The notes beneath the pieces are model-generated. The model saw nothing but the letters and a program-made list of their open reading frames with translations, ran no database searches and was not told where the DNA came from. Source: Lotus japonicus (lineage: Eukaryota > Streptophyta > Magnoliopsida > Fabales > Fabaceae). From it: a DNA stretch of 64,000 nucleotides. The stretch is from positions 58,519,507 through 58,583,506 of the forward strand of contig NC_080044.1 in assembly GCF_012489685.1 (NCBI RefSeq). The letters are read 5' to 3'. This document shows positions 1 through 14,100 of the stretch, in pieces (the first letter of the stretch is position 1; every line of letters begins with the position of its first letter). The position numbers were made by a program, and so were the translations under genes.

Positions 1-3000
1 AAAGAACTTTTGTGAAGTTTCGACTTTCTGGAGGGTCCCGCGATTGTCGAAAGCTGTGAGATGCTGCCGCTCAAGAACATCAAATTTTCGACACAGTCTA
101 CAATGAAAGGATCACACCTCAGGCTACAAGTCGCGAAATTTCAGTCTGATTGAGTCCAAGCGGAGCTAACTTAACGAGCTACAACTTTGAAAACTAAATT
201 TTGTGAAGTTTCGACTTTTAGGAGTGTCCCGCGATTGTCGAAAGCTGTGAGATGGTGCTGCTCAAGAACATCAATTTCTCGACACTGTCTGCAATGAAAG
301 GATTACACCTCAGGCTACAAGTTGCGAAATTTCAGTCTGATTGAGGCCACGCGGAGCTAACTTAACGTGCTACAACTTTAAAAAAGAACTTTTGTGAAGT
401 TTCAACTTTTAGGAGGGTCCCGCGATTGTCGGAAGTTGTTAGATGCGCCCGCTCAAGAACATCAAATTATCGACACAGTCTGCAATGAAAGGATCACACC
501 TCAGGCTACAAGTCGCGAAATTTCAGTCTGATTGAGGCCTCGCGGAGCTAACATAACGAGCTACAACTTTGAAAAAGTAATTTTGTGAAGTTTCGACTTT
601 TTGGAGGGTCCCGCGATTGTCGGAAGTTGTTAGATGCGGCTCCTCAAGAACATCAAATTCTCGACACAATCTGCAATGAAAGGATCACACCTCATGCTAC
701 AAGTCGCGAAATTTCAGTCTGATTGAGTCCTCGCAGAGCTAACGTAACGAGCTACAACTTTGAAAAAGAACTTTTGTGAAGTTTCGACTTTTAGGAGGGT
801 CCCGCGATTGTCGGAAGTTGTTAGATGCGGCCGCTCAAGAACATCAAATTCTCGACACAGTCTGCAATGAAAGGATCACACCTCATGCTACAAGTCGCGA
901 AATTTCAGTCTGATTGAGTCCTCGCGGAGCTAACGTAACGAGCTACAACTTTGAAAAAGAACTTTTGTGAAGTTTCGACTTTCTGGAGGGTCCCGCGATT
1001 GTCGGAAGTTGTTAGATGCGCCCGCTCAAGAACATCAAATTATCGACACAGTCTGCAATGAAAGGATCACACCTCAGGCTACAAGTCGCGAAATTTCAGT
1101 CTGATTGAGGCCTCGCGGAGCTAACGTAACGAGCTACAACTTTGAAAAAGAAATTTTGTGAAGTTTCGACTTTTTGGAGGGTCCCGCGATTGTCGGAAGT
1201 TGTTAGATGCGGCCGCTCAAGAACATCAAATTCTCGACACAGTCTGCAATGAAAGGATCACACCTCATGCTACAAGTCGCGAAATTTCAGTCTGATTGAG
1301 TCCTCGCGGAGCTAACGTAACGAGCTACAACTTTGAAAAAGAACTTTTGTGAAGTTTCGACTTTTGGGAGGGTCCCGCGATTGTCGGAAGCTGTTAGATG
1401 CGGCCGCTCAAGAACATCAAATTATCGACACAGTCTGCAATGAAAGGATCACACCTCAGGCTACAAGTTGCGAAATTTCAGTCTGATTGAGTCCAAGCGG
1501 AGCTAACTTAACGAGCTACAACTTTGAAAACTAAATTTTGTGAAGTTTCGACTTTTAGGAGTGTCCCGCGATTGTCGTAAGCTGTGAGATGGTGTTGCTC
1601 AAGAACATCAATTTCTCGACACTGTCTGCAATGAAAGGATCACACCTCAGGCTACAAGTTGCGAAATTTCAGTCTGATTGAGGCCACGCGGAGCTAACTT
1701 AACGTGCTACAACTTTAAAAAAGAACTTTTGTGAAGTTTCGACTTTTAGAAGGGTCCCGCGATTGTCGGAAGCTGTTAGATGCGGCCGCTCAAGAACTTC
1801 AAATTATCGACACAGTCTGCAATGAAAGGATCACACCTCAGGCAACAAGTCGCGAAATTTCAGTCTGATTGAGGCCTCGCGGAGCTAACGTAATGAGCTA
1901 CAACTTTGAAAAAGAACTTTTGTGAAGTTTCGACTTTCTGAGGGTCCCGCGATTGTCGAAAGCTGTGAGATGCTGCCGCTCAAGAACATCAAATTTTCGA
2001 CACAGTCTGCAATGAAAGGATCACACCTCAGGCTACAAGTCGCGAAATTTCAGTCCGATTGAGTCCAAGTAGAGCTAACTTAACGAGCTACAACTTTGAA
2101 AACTAAATTTTGTGAAGTTTCGACTTTAAGGAGTGTCCCGCGATTGTCGGAAGCTGTGAGATGGTGCTTCTCAAGAACATCAATTTCTCGACACTGTCTG
2201 CAATGAAAGGATCACACCTCAGGCTACAAGTTGCGAAATTTCAGTCTGATTGAGGCCACGCGGAGCTAACTTAACGTGCTACAACTTTAAAAAAGAACTT
2301 TTGTGAAGTTTCGACTTTTAGGAGGGTCCCGCGATTGTCGGAAGCTGTTAGATGCGACCGCTCAAGAACATCAATTTCTCGACACAGTCTGTAATGAAAG
2401 GATCACACCTCAGGCTACAAGTCACGAAATTTCAGTCTGATTGAGTCCTCGCGGAGCTAACGTAACGAGCTACAAATTTGAAAACTAAATTTTGTGAAGT
2501 TTCTACTTTTAGGATTGTCCCGCGATTGTCGGAAGCTGTGAGATGGTGCTGCTCAAGAACATCAAATTATCGACACAGTATGCAATGAAAGGATCACACC
2601 TCAGGCTACAAGTCGCGAAATTTCAGTCTGATTGAGGCTTCGCGGAGCTAACGTAATGAGCTACAACTTTGAAAAAGAAATTTTGTAAAGTTTCGACTTT
2701 TTGGAGGGTCCCGCGATTGTCGGAAGTTGTTAGATGCGGCCGCTCAAGAACATCAAATTCTCGACACAGTCTGCAATGAAAGGATCACACCTCATGCTAC
2801 AAGTCGCGAAATTTCAGTCTGATTGAGTCCTCGTGGAGCTAACGTAACGAGCTACAACTTTGAAAAAGAACTTTTGTGAAGTTTCGACTTTCTGGAGGGT
2901 CCCGCGATTAACGAAAGCTATGAGATGCTGCCGCTCAAGAACATCAAATTTTCGACACAGTCTGCAATGAAAGGATCACACCTCAGGCTACAAGTCGCGA

Positions 3001-5189
3001 AATTTCAGTCTGATTGAGTCCAAGCGGAGCAACTTAACGAGCTACAACTTTTAAAACTAAATTTTGTGAAGTTTCGACTTTTAGGAGTGTCCCGCGATTG
3101 TCGGAAGCTGTGAGATGGTGCTGCTCAAGAACATTAATTTCTCGACACTGTCTGCAATGAAAGGATCACACCTCAGGCTACAAGTTGCGAAATTTCAGTC
3201 TGATTGAGGCCACGCGGAGCTAACTTAACGTGCTACAACTTTAAAAAAGAACTTTTGTGAAGTTTCAACTTTTAGGAGGGTCCCGCGATTGTCGGAAGCT
3301 GTTAGATGCGGCCGCTCAAGAACATCAAATTATCGACACAGTCTGCAATGAAAGGATCACACCTCAGGCTACAAGTCGCGAAATTTCAGTCTGATTGAGG
3401 CCTCGCGGAGCTAACGTAACGAGCTACAACTTTGAAAAAGAAATTTTGTGAAGTTTCGACTTTTGGGAGGGTCCCGCGATTGTCGGAAGCTGTTAGATGC
3501 GGCCGCTCAAGAACATCAAATTATCGACACAGTCTGCAATGAAAGGATCACACCTCAGGCTACAAGTTGCGAAATTTCAGTCTGATTGAGTCCAAGCGTA
3601 GCTAACTTAACGAGCTACAACTTTGAAAACTAAATTTTGTGAAGTTTCGACTTTTAGGAGTGTCCCGCGATTGTCGTAAGCTGTGAGATGGTGTTGCTCA
3701 AGAACATCAATTTCTCGACACTGTCTGCAATGAAAGGATCACACCTCAGGCTACAAGTTGCGAAATTTCAGTCTGATTGAGGCCACGCGGAGCTAACTTA
3801 ACGTGCTACAACTTTAAAAAAGAACTTTTGTGAAGTTTCGACTTTTAGGAGGGTCCCGCGATTGTCGGAAGCTGTGAGATGGTGCTGCTCAAGAACATCA
3901 ATTTCTCGACACTGTCTGCAATGAAAGGATCACACCTCAGGCTACAAGTTGCGAAATTTCAGTCTGATTGAGGCCACGCGGAGCTAACTTAACGTGCTAC
4001 AACATTGAAAAAGAAATTTTGTGAAGTTTCGACTTTTTGGAGGGTCCCGCGATTGTCGGAAGTTGTTAGATGCGGCCGCTCAAGAACATCAAATTCTCGA
4101 CACAGTCTGCAATGAAAGGATCACACCTCATGCTACAAGTCGCAAAATTTCAGTCTGATTGAGTCCTCGCGGAGCTAACGTAACGAGCTACAACTTTGAA
4201 AAAGAACTTTTGTGAAGTTTCGACTTTCTGGAGGGTCCCGCGATTGTCGAAAGCTTTGAGATGCTGCCGCTCAAGAACATCAAATTTTCGACACAGTCTG
4301 CAATGAAAGGATCACACCTCAGGCTACAAGTCGCGAAATTTCAGTCTGATTGAGTCCAAGCGGAGCTAACTTAACGAGCTACAACTTTGAAAACTAAATT
4401 TTGTGAAGTTTCGACTTTTAGGAGGGTCCCGCGATTGTCGGAAGCTGTTAGATGCGACCGCTCAAGAACATCAATTTCTCGACACAGTCGGTAATGAAAG
4501 GATCACACCTCAGGCTACAAGTCACGAAATTTCAGTCTGATTGAGTCCTCGCGGAGCTAACGTAACGAGCTACAAATTTGAAAACTAAATTTTGTGAAGT
4601 TTCGACTTTTAGGAGTGTCCCGCGATTGTCGGAAGCTGTGAGATGGTGCTGCTCAAGAACATCAAATTATCGACACAGTCTGCAATGAAAGGATCACACC
4701 TCAGGCTACAAGTCGCGAAATTTCAGTCTGATTGAGGCTTCGCGGAGCTAACGTAATGAGCTACAACTTTGAAAAAGAAATTTTGTGAAGTTTCGACTTT
4801 TTGGAGGGTCCCGCGATTGTCGGAAGTTGTTAGATGCGGCCGCTCAAGAACATCAAATTCTCGACACAGTCTGCAATGAAAGGATCACACCTCATGCTAC
4901 AAGTCGCGAAATTTCAGTCTGATTGAGTCCTCGCGGAGCTAACGTAACGAGCTACAACTTTGAAAAAGAACTTTTGTGAAGTTTCGACTTTCTGGAGGGT
5001 CCCGCGATTGTCGAAAGCTTTGAGATGCTGCCGCTCAAGAACATCAAATTTTCGACACAGTCTGCAATGAAAGGATCACACCTCAGGCTACAAGTCGCGA
5101 AATTTCAGTCTGATTGAGTCCAAGCGGAGCTAACTTAACGAGCTACAACTTTGAAAACTAAATTTTGTGAAGTTTCGACTTTTAGGAGT

Positions 5190-8100
5190 GTCCCGCGATT
5201 GTCGGAAGCTGTGAGATGGTGCTGCTCAAGAACATCAATTTCTCGACACTGTCTGCAATGAAAGGATCACAGCTCAGGTTACAAGTTGCGAAATTTCAGT
5301 CTGATTGAGGCCACGCGGAGCTAACTTAACGTGCTACAACTTTAAAAAAGAACTTTTGTGAAGTTTCAACTTTTAGGAGGGTCCCGCGATTGTCGGAAGC
5401 TGTTAGATGCGGCCGCTCAAGAACATCAAATTATCGACACAGTCTGCAATGAAAGGATCACACCTCAGGCTACAAGTCGCGAAATTTCAGTCTGATTGAG
5501 TCCTCGCGGAGCTAACGTAACGAGCTACAACTTTGAAAAAGAACTTTTGTGAAGTTTCGACTTTCTGGAGGGTCCCGCGATTGTCGAAAGCTTTGAGATG
5601 CTGCCGCTCAAGAACATCAAATTTTCGACACAGTCTGCAATGAAAGGATCACACCTCAGGCTACAAGTCGCGAAATTTCAGTCTGATTGAGTCCAAGCGG
5701 AGCTAACTTAACGAGCTACAACTTTGAAAAAGAACTTTTGTGAAGTTTCGACTTTTGGGAGGGTCCCGCGATTGTCGGAAGCTGTTAGATGCGGCCGCTC
5801 AAGAACATCAAATTATCGACACAGTCTGCAATGAAAGGATCACACCTCAGGCTACAAGTCGCGAAATTTCAATCTGATTGAGTCCAAGCAGAGCTAACTT
5901 AACGAGCTACAACTTTGAAAACTAAATTTTGTGAAGTTTCGACTTTTAGGAGTGTCCCGCGATTGTCGTAAGCTGTGAGATGGTGTTGCTCAAGAACATC
6001 AATTTCTCGACACTGTCTGCAATGAAAGGATCACACCTCAGGCTACAAGTTGCGAAATTTCAGTCTGATTGAGGCCACGCGGAGCTAACTTAACGTGCTA
6101 CAACTTTAAAAAACAACTTTTGTGAAGTTTCGACTTTTAGGAGGGTCCCGCAATTGTCGGAAGCTGTTAGATGGTGCCGCTCAAGAACTTCAAATTATCG
6201 ACACAGTCTGCAATGAAAGGATCACACCTCAGGCTACAAGTCGTGAAATTTCAGTCTGATTGAGGCCTCGGGAGCTAACGTAACGAGCTACAACTTTGAA
6301 AAAGAAATTTTGTGAAGTTTCGACTTTTGGGAGGGTCCCGCGATTGTCGGAAGTTGTTAGATGCGGCCGCTCAAGAACATCAAATTCTCGACACAGTTTG
6401 CAATGAAAGGATCACACCTCATGCTACAAGTCGCGAAGTTTCAGTCTGATTGAGTCCAAGCGGAGCTAACTTAACGAGCTACGACTTTGAAAACTAAATT
6501 TTGTGAAGTTTCGACTTTTAGGAGTGTCCCGCGATTGTCGGAAGCAGTGAGATGGTGCTGCTCAATAACATCAATTTCTCGACACTGTCTGCAATGAAAG
6601 GATCACACCTCAGGCTACAAGTTGCGAAATTTCAGTCTGATTGAGGCCACGCGGAGCTAACTTAACGTGCTACAACTTTAAAAAAGAACTTTTGTGAAGT
6701 TTCAACTTTTAGGAGGGTCCCGCGATTGTCGGAAGCTGTTAGATGCTGCCGCTCAAGTCATCAAATTATCGACACAGTCTGCAATGAAAGGATCACACCT
6801 CAGGCTACAAGTCGCGAAATTTCAGTCTGATTGAGGCCTCGCGGAGCTAACGTAACGAGCTACAACTTTGAAAAAGAAATTTTGTGAAGTTTCGAATTTT
6901 TGGAGGGTCCCGCGATTGTCGGAAGTTGTTAGATGCGGCCGCTCAAGAACATCAAATTCTCGACACAGTCTGCAATGAAAGGATCACACCTCATGCTACA
7001 AGTCGCGAAATTTCAGTCTGATTGAGTCCTCGCGGAGCTAACGTAACGAGCTACAACTTTGAAAAAGAACTTTTGTGAAGTTTCGACTTTTGGGAGGGTC
7101 CCGCGATTGTCGGAAGCTGTTAGATGCGGCTGCTCAAGAACATCAAATTATCGACACAGTCTGCAATGAAAGGATCACACCTCAGGCCACAAGTCGCGAA
7201 ATTTCAGTCTGATTGAGTCCAAGCGGAGCTAACTTAACGAGCTACAACTTTGAAAACTAAATTTTGTGAAGTTTCGACTTTTAGGAGTGTCTCGCGATTG
7301 TCGTAAGCTGTGAGATGGTGTTGCTCAAGAACATCAATTTCTAGACACTGTCTGCAATGAAAGGATCACACCTCAGGCTACAAGTTGCGAAATTTCAGTC
7401 TGATTGAGGCCACGCGGAGCTAACTTAACGTGCTACAACTTTAAAAAAGCACTTTTGTGAAGTTTCGACTTTTAGGAGGGTCCCGCGATTGTCGGAAGCT
7501 GTTAGATGCGGCCGCTCAAGAACTTCAAATTATCGACACAATCTGCAATGAAAGGATCACACCTCAGGCTACAAGTCGTGAAATTTCAGTCTGATTGAGG
7601 CCTCGCGGAGCTAACGTAACGAGCTACAACTTTGAAAAATAGATTTTGTGAAGTTTCGACTTTTGGGAGGGTCTCGCGATTGTCGGAAGTTGTTAGATGC
7701 GGCCGCTCAAGAACATCAAATTCTCGACATAGTTTGCAATGAAAGGATCACACCTCATGCTACAAGTCGCGAAGTTTCAGTCTGATTGAGTCCTCGCGGA
7801 GCTAACGTAACGAGCTACAACTTTGAAAAAGAACTTTTGTGAAGTTTCGACTTTCTGGAGGGTCCCGCGATTGTCGAAAGCTGTGAGATGCTGCCGCTCA
7901 AGAACATCAAATTTTCGACACAGTCTGCAATGAAAGGATCACACCTCAGGCTACAAGTCGCGAAATTTCAGTCTGATTGAGTCCAAGCGGAGCTAACTTA
8001 ACGAGCTACGACTTTGAAAACTAAATTTTGTGAAGTTTCGACTTTAAGGAGTGTCCCGCGATTGTCGGAAGTTGTTAGATGCGGCCGCTCAAGAACTTCA

Positions 8101-11100
8101 AATTATCGACACAGTCTGCAATGAAAGGATCACACCTCAGGCTACAAGTCGTGAAATTTCAGTCTGATTGAGGCCTCGCGGAGCTAACGTAACGAGCTAC
8201 AACTTTGAAAAAGAAATTTTGTGAAGTTTCGACTTTTGGGAGGGTCCCGCGATTGTCGGAAGTTGTTAGATGCGGCCGCTCAAGAACATCAAATTCTCGA
8301 CATAGTTTGCAATGAAAGGATCACACCTCATGCTACAAGTCGCGAAGTTTCAGTCTGATTGAGTCCTCGCGGAGCTAACGTAACGAGCTACAACTTTGAA
8401 AAAGAACTTTTGTGAAGTTTCGACTTTCTGGAGGGTCCCGCGATTGTTGAAAGCTGTGAGATGCTGCCGCTCAAGAACATCAAATTTTCGACACAGTCTG
8501 CAATGAAAGGATCACACCTCAGGCTACAAGTCGCGAAATTTCAGTCTGATTGAGTCCAAGCGGAGCTAACTTAACGAGCTACGACTTTGAAAACTAAATT
8601 TTGTGAAGTTTCGACTTTAAGGAGTGTCCCGCGATTGTCGGAAGTTGTTAGATGCGGCCGCTCAAGAACATCAAATTCTCGACACAGTTTGCAATGAAAG
8701 GATCACACCTCATGCTACAAGTCGCGAAGTTTCAGTCTGATTGAGTCCAAGCGGAGCTAACTTAACGAGCTACGACTTTGAAAACTAAATTTTGTGAAGT
8801 TTCGACTTTTAGGAGTGTCCCGCGATTGTCGGAAGCTGTGAGATGGTGCTGCTCAATAACATCAATTTCTCGACACTGTCTGCAATGAAAGGATCACACC
8901 TCAGGCTACAAGTTGCGAAATTTCAGTCTGATTGAGGCCACGCGGAGCTAACTTAACGTGCTACAACTTTAAAAAAGAACTTTTGTGAAGTTTCAACTTT
9001 TAGGAGGGTCCCGCGATTGTCGGAAGCTGTTAGATGCGGCCGCTCAAGTCATCAAATTATCGACACAGTCTGCAATGAAAGGATCACACCTCAGGCTACA
9101 AGTCGCGAAATTTCAGTCTGATTGAGGCCTCGCGGAGCTAACGTAACGAGCTACAACTTTGAAAAAGAAATTTTGTGAAGTTTCGAATTTTTGGAGGGTC
9201 CCGCGATTGTCGGAAGTTGTTAGATGCGGCCGCTCAAGAACATCAAATTCTCGACACAGTCTGCAATGAAAGGATCACACCTCATGCTACAAGTCGCGAA
9301 ATTTCAGTCTGATTGAGTCCTCGCGGAGCTAACGTAACGAGCTACAACTTTGAAAAAGAACTTTTGTGAAGTTTCGACTTTTGGGAGGGTCCCGCGATTG
9401 TCGGAAGCTGTTAGATGCGGCTGCTCAAGAACATCAAATTATCGACACAGTCTGCAATGAAAGGATCACACCTCAGGCCACAAGTCGCGAAATTTCAGTC
9501 TGATTGAGTCCAAGCGGAGCTAACTTAACGAGCTACAACTTTGAAAACTAAATTTTGTGAAGTTTCGACTTTTAGGAGTGTCTCGCGATTGTCGTAAGCT
9601 GTGAGATGGTGTTGCTCAAGAACATCAATTTCTAGACACTGTCTGCAATGAAAGGATCACACCTCAGGCTACAAGTTGCGAAATTTCAGTCTGATTGAGG
9701 CCACGCGGAGCTAACTTAACGTGCTACAACTTTAAAAAAGCACTTTTGTGAAGTTTCGACTTTTAGGAGGGTCCCGCGATTGTCGGAAGCTGTTAGATGC
9801 GGCCGCTCAAGAACTTCAAATTATCGACACAATCTGCAATGAAAGGATCACACCTCAGGCTACAAGTCGTGAAATTTCAGTCTGATTGAGGCCTCGCGGA
9901 GCTAACGTAACGAGCTACAACTTTGAAAAATAGATTTTGTGAAGTTTCGACTTTTGGGAGGGTCTCGCGATTGTCGGAAGTTGTTAGATGCGGCCGCTCA
10001 AGAACATCAAATTCTCGACATAGTTTGCAATGAAAGGATCACACCTCATGCTACAAGTCGCGAAGTTTCAGTCTGATTGAGTCCTCGCGGAGCTAACGTA
10101 ACGAGCTACAACTTTGAAAAAGAACTTTTGTGAAGTTTCGACTTTCTGGAGGGTCCCGCGATTGTCGAAAGCTGTGAGATGCTGCCGCTCAAGAACATCA
10201 AATTTTCGACACAGTCTGCAATGAAAGGATCACACCTCAGGCTACAAGTCGCGAAATTTCAGTCTGATTGAGTCCAAGCGGAGCTAACTTAACGAGCTAC
10301 GACTTTGAAAACTAAATTTTGTGAAGTTTCGACTTTAAGGAGTGTCCCGCGATTGTCGGAAGTTGTTAGATGCGGCCGCTCAAGAACTTCAAATTATCGA
10401 CACAGTCTGCAATGAAAGGATCACACCTCAGGCTACAAGTCGTGAAATTTCAGTCTGATTGATGCCTCGCGGAGCTAACGTAACGAGCTACAACTTTGAA
10501 AAAGAAATTTTGTGAAGTTTCGACTTTTGGGAGGGTCCCGCGATTGTCGGAAGTTGTTAGATGCGGCCGCTCAAGAACATCAAATTCTCGACATAGTTTG
10601 CAATGAAAGGATCACACCTCATGCTACAAGTCGCGAAGTTTCAGTCTGATTGAGTCCTCGCGGAGCTAACGTAACGAGCTACAACTTTGAAAAAGAACTT
10701 TTGTGAAGTTTCGACTTTCTGGAGGGTCCCGCGATTGTTGAAAGCTGTGAGATGCTGCCGCTCAAGAACATCAAATTTTCGACACAGTCTGCAATGAAAG
10801 GATCACACCTCAGGCTACAAGTCGCGAAATTTCAGTCTGATTGAGTCCAAGCGGAGCTAACTTAACGAGCTACGACTTTGAAAACTAAATTTTGTGAAGT
10901 TTCGACTTTAAGGAGTGTCCCGCGATTGTCGGAAGCTGTGAGATGGTGCTGCTCAAGAACATCAATTTCTCGACACTGTCTGCAATGAAAGGATCACAGC
11001 TCAGGTTACAAGTTGCGAAATTTCAGTCTGATTGAGGCCACGCGGAGCTAACTTAACGTGCTACAACTTTAAAAAAGAACTTTTGTGAAGTTTCAACTTT

Positions 11101-14100
11101 TAGGAGGGTCCCGCGATTGTCGGAAGCTGTTAGATGCGGCCGCTCAAGAACATCAAATTATCGACACAGTCTGCAATGAAAGGATCACACCTCAGGCTAC
11201 AAGTCGCGAAATTTCAGTCTGATTGAGTCCTCGCGGAGCTAACGTAACGAGCTACAACTTTGAAAAAGAACTTTTGTGAAGTTTCGACTTTCTGGAGGGT
11301 CCCGCGATTGTCGAAAGCTTTGAGATGCTGCCGCTCAAGAACATCAAATTTTCGACACAGTCTGCAATGAAAGGATCACACCTCAGGCTACAAGTCGCGA
11401 AATTTCAGTCTGATTGAGTCCAAGCGGAGCTAACTTAACGAGCTACAACTTTGAAAAAGAACTTTTGTGAAGTTTCGACTTTTGGGAGGGTCCCGCGATT
11501 GTCGGAAGCTGTTAGATGCGGCCGCTCAAGAACATCAAATTATCGACACAGTCTGCAATGAAAGGATCACACCTCAGGCTACAAGTCGCGAAATTTCAAT
11601 CTGATTGAGTCCAAGCAGAGCTAACTTAACGAGCTACAACTTTGAAAACTAAATTTTGTGAAGTTTCGACTTTTAGGAGTGTCCCGCGATTGTCGTAAGC
11701 TGTGAGATGGTGTTGCTCAAGAACATCAATTTCTCGACACTGTCTGCAATGAAAGGATCACACCTCAGGCTACAAGTTGCGAAATTTCAGTCTGATTGAG
11801 GCCACGCGGAGCTAACTTAACGTGCTACAACTTTAAAAAACAACTTTTGTGAAGTTTCGACTTTTAGGAGGGTCCCGCAATTGTCGGAAGCTGTTAGATG
11901 GTGCCGCTCAAGAACTTCAAATTATCGACACAGTCTGCAATGAAAGGATCACACCTCAGGCTACAAGTCGTGAAATTTCAGTCTGATTGAGGCCTCGGGA
12001 GCTAACGTAACGAGCTACAACTTTGAAAAAGAAATTTTGTGAAGTTTCGACTTTTGGGAGGGTCCCGCGATTGTCGGAAGTTGTTAGATGCGGCCGCTCA
12101 AGAACATCAAATTCTCGACACAGTTTGCAATGAAAGGATCACACCTCATGCTACAAGTCGCGAAGTTTCAGTCTGATTGAGTCCAAGCGGAGCTAACTTA
12201 ACGAGCTACGACTTTGAAAACTAAATTTTGTGAAGTTTCGACTTTTAGGAGTGTCCCGCGATTGTCGGAAGCAGTGAGATGGTGCTGCTCAATAACATCA
12301 ATTTCTCGACACTGTCTGCAATGAAAGGATCACACCTCAGGCTACAAGTTGCGAAATTTCAGTCTGATTGAGGCCACGCGGAGCTAACTTAACGTGCTAC
12401 AACTTTAAAAAAGAACTTTTGTGAAGTTTCAACTTTTAGGAGGGTCCCGCGATTGTCGGAAGCTGTTAGATGCTGCCGCTCAAGTCATCAAATTATCGAC
12501 ACAGTCTGCAATGAAAGGATCACACCTCAGGCTACAAGTCGCGAAATTTCAGTCTGATTGAGGCCTCGCGGAGCTAACGTAACGAGCTACAACTTTGAAA
12601 AAGAAATTTTGTGAAGTTTCGAATTTTTGGAGGGTCCCGCGATTGTCGGAAGTTGTTAGATGCGGCCGCTCAAGAACATCAAATTCTCGACACAGTCTGC
12701 AATGAAAGGATCACACCTCATGCTACAAGTCGCGAAATTTCAGTCTGATTGAGTCCTCGCGGAGCTAACGTAACGAGCTACAACTTTGAAAAAGAACTTT
12801 TGTGAAGTTTCGACTTTTGGGAGGGTCCCGCGATTGTCGGAAGCTGTTAGATGCGGCTGCTCAAGAACATCAAATTATCGACACAGTCTGCAATGAAAGG
12901 ATCACACCTCAGGCCACAAGTCGCGAAATTTCAGTCTGATTGAGTCCAAGCGGAGCTAACTTAACGAGCTACAACTTTGAAAACTAAATTTTGTGAAGTT
13001 TCGACTTTTAGGAGTGTCTCGCGATTGTCGTAAGCTGTGAGATGGTGTTGCTCAAGAACATCAATTTCTAGACACTGTCTGCAATGAAAGGATCACACCT
13101 CAGGCTACAAGTTGCGAAATTTCAGTCTGATTGAGGCCACGCGGAGCTAACTTAACGTGCTACAACTTTAAAAAAGCACTTTTGTGAAGTTTCGACTTTT
13201 AGGAGGGTCCCGCGATTGTCGGAAGCTGTTAGATGCGGCCGCTCAAGAACTTCAAATTATCGACACAATCTGCAATGAAAGGATCACACCTCAGGCTACA
13301 AGTCGTGAAATTTCAGTCTGATTGAGGCCTCGCGGAGCTAACGTAACGAGCTACAACTTTGAAAAATAGATTTTGTGAAGTTTCGACTTTTGGGAGGGTC
13401 TCGCGATTGTCGGAAGTTGTTAGATGCGGCCGCTCAAGAACATCAAATTCTCGACATAGTTTGCAATGAAAGGATCACACCTCATGCTACAAGTCGCGAA
13501 GTTTCAGTCTGATTGAGTCCTCGCGGAGCTAACGTAACGAGCTACAACTTTGAAAAAGAACTTTTGTGAAGTTTCGACTTTCTGGAGGGTCCCGCGATTG
13601 TCGAAAGCTGTGAGATGCTGCCGCTCAAGAACATCAAATTTTCGACACAGTCTGCAATGAAAGGATCACACCTCAGGCTACAAGTCGCGAAATTTCAGTC
13701 TGATTGAGTCCAAGCGGAGCTAACTTAACGAGCTACGACTTTGAAAACTAAATTTTGTGAAGTTTCGACTTTAAGGAGTGTCCCGCGATTGTCGGAAGTT
13801 GTTAGATGCGGCCGCTCAAGAACTTCAAATTATCGACACAGTCTGCAATGAAAGGATCACACCTCAGGCTACAAGTCGTGAAATTTCAGTCTGATTGAGG
13901 CCTCGCGGAGCTAACGTAACGAGCTACAACTTTGAAAAAGAAATTTTGTGAAGTTTCGACTTTTGGGAGGGTCCCGCGATTGTCGGAAGTTGTTAGATGC
14001 GGCCGCTCAAGAACATCAAATTCTCGACATAGTTTGCAATGAAAGGATCACACCTCATGCTACAAGTCGCGAAGTTTCAGTCTGATTGAGTCCTCGCGGA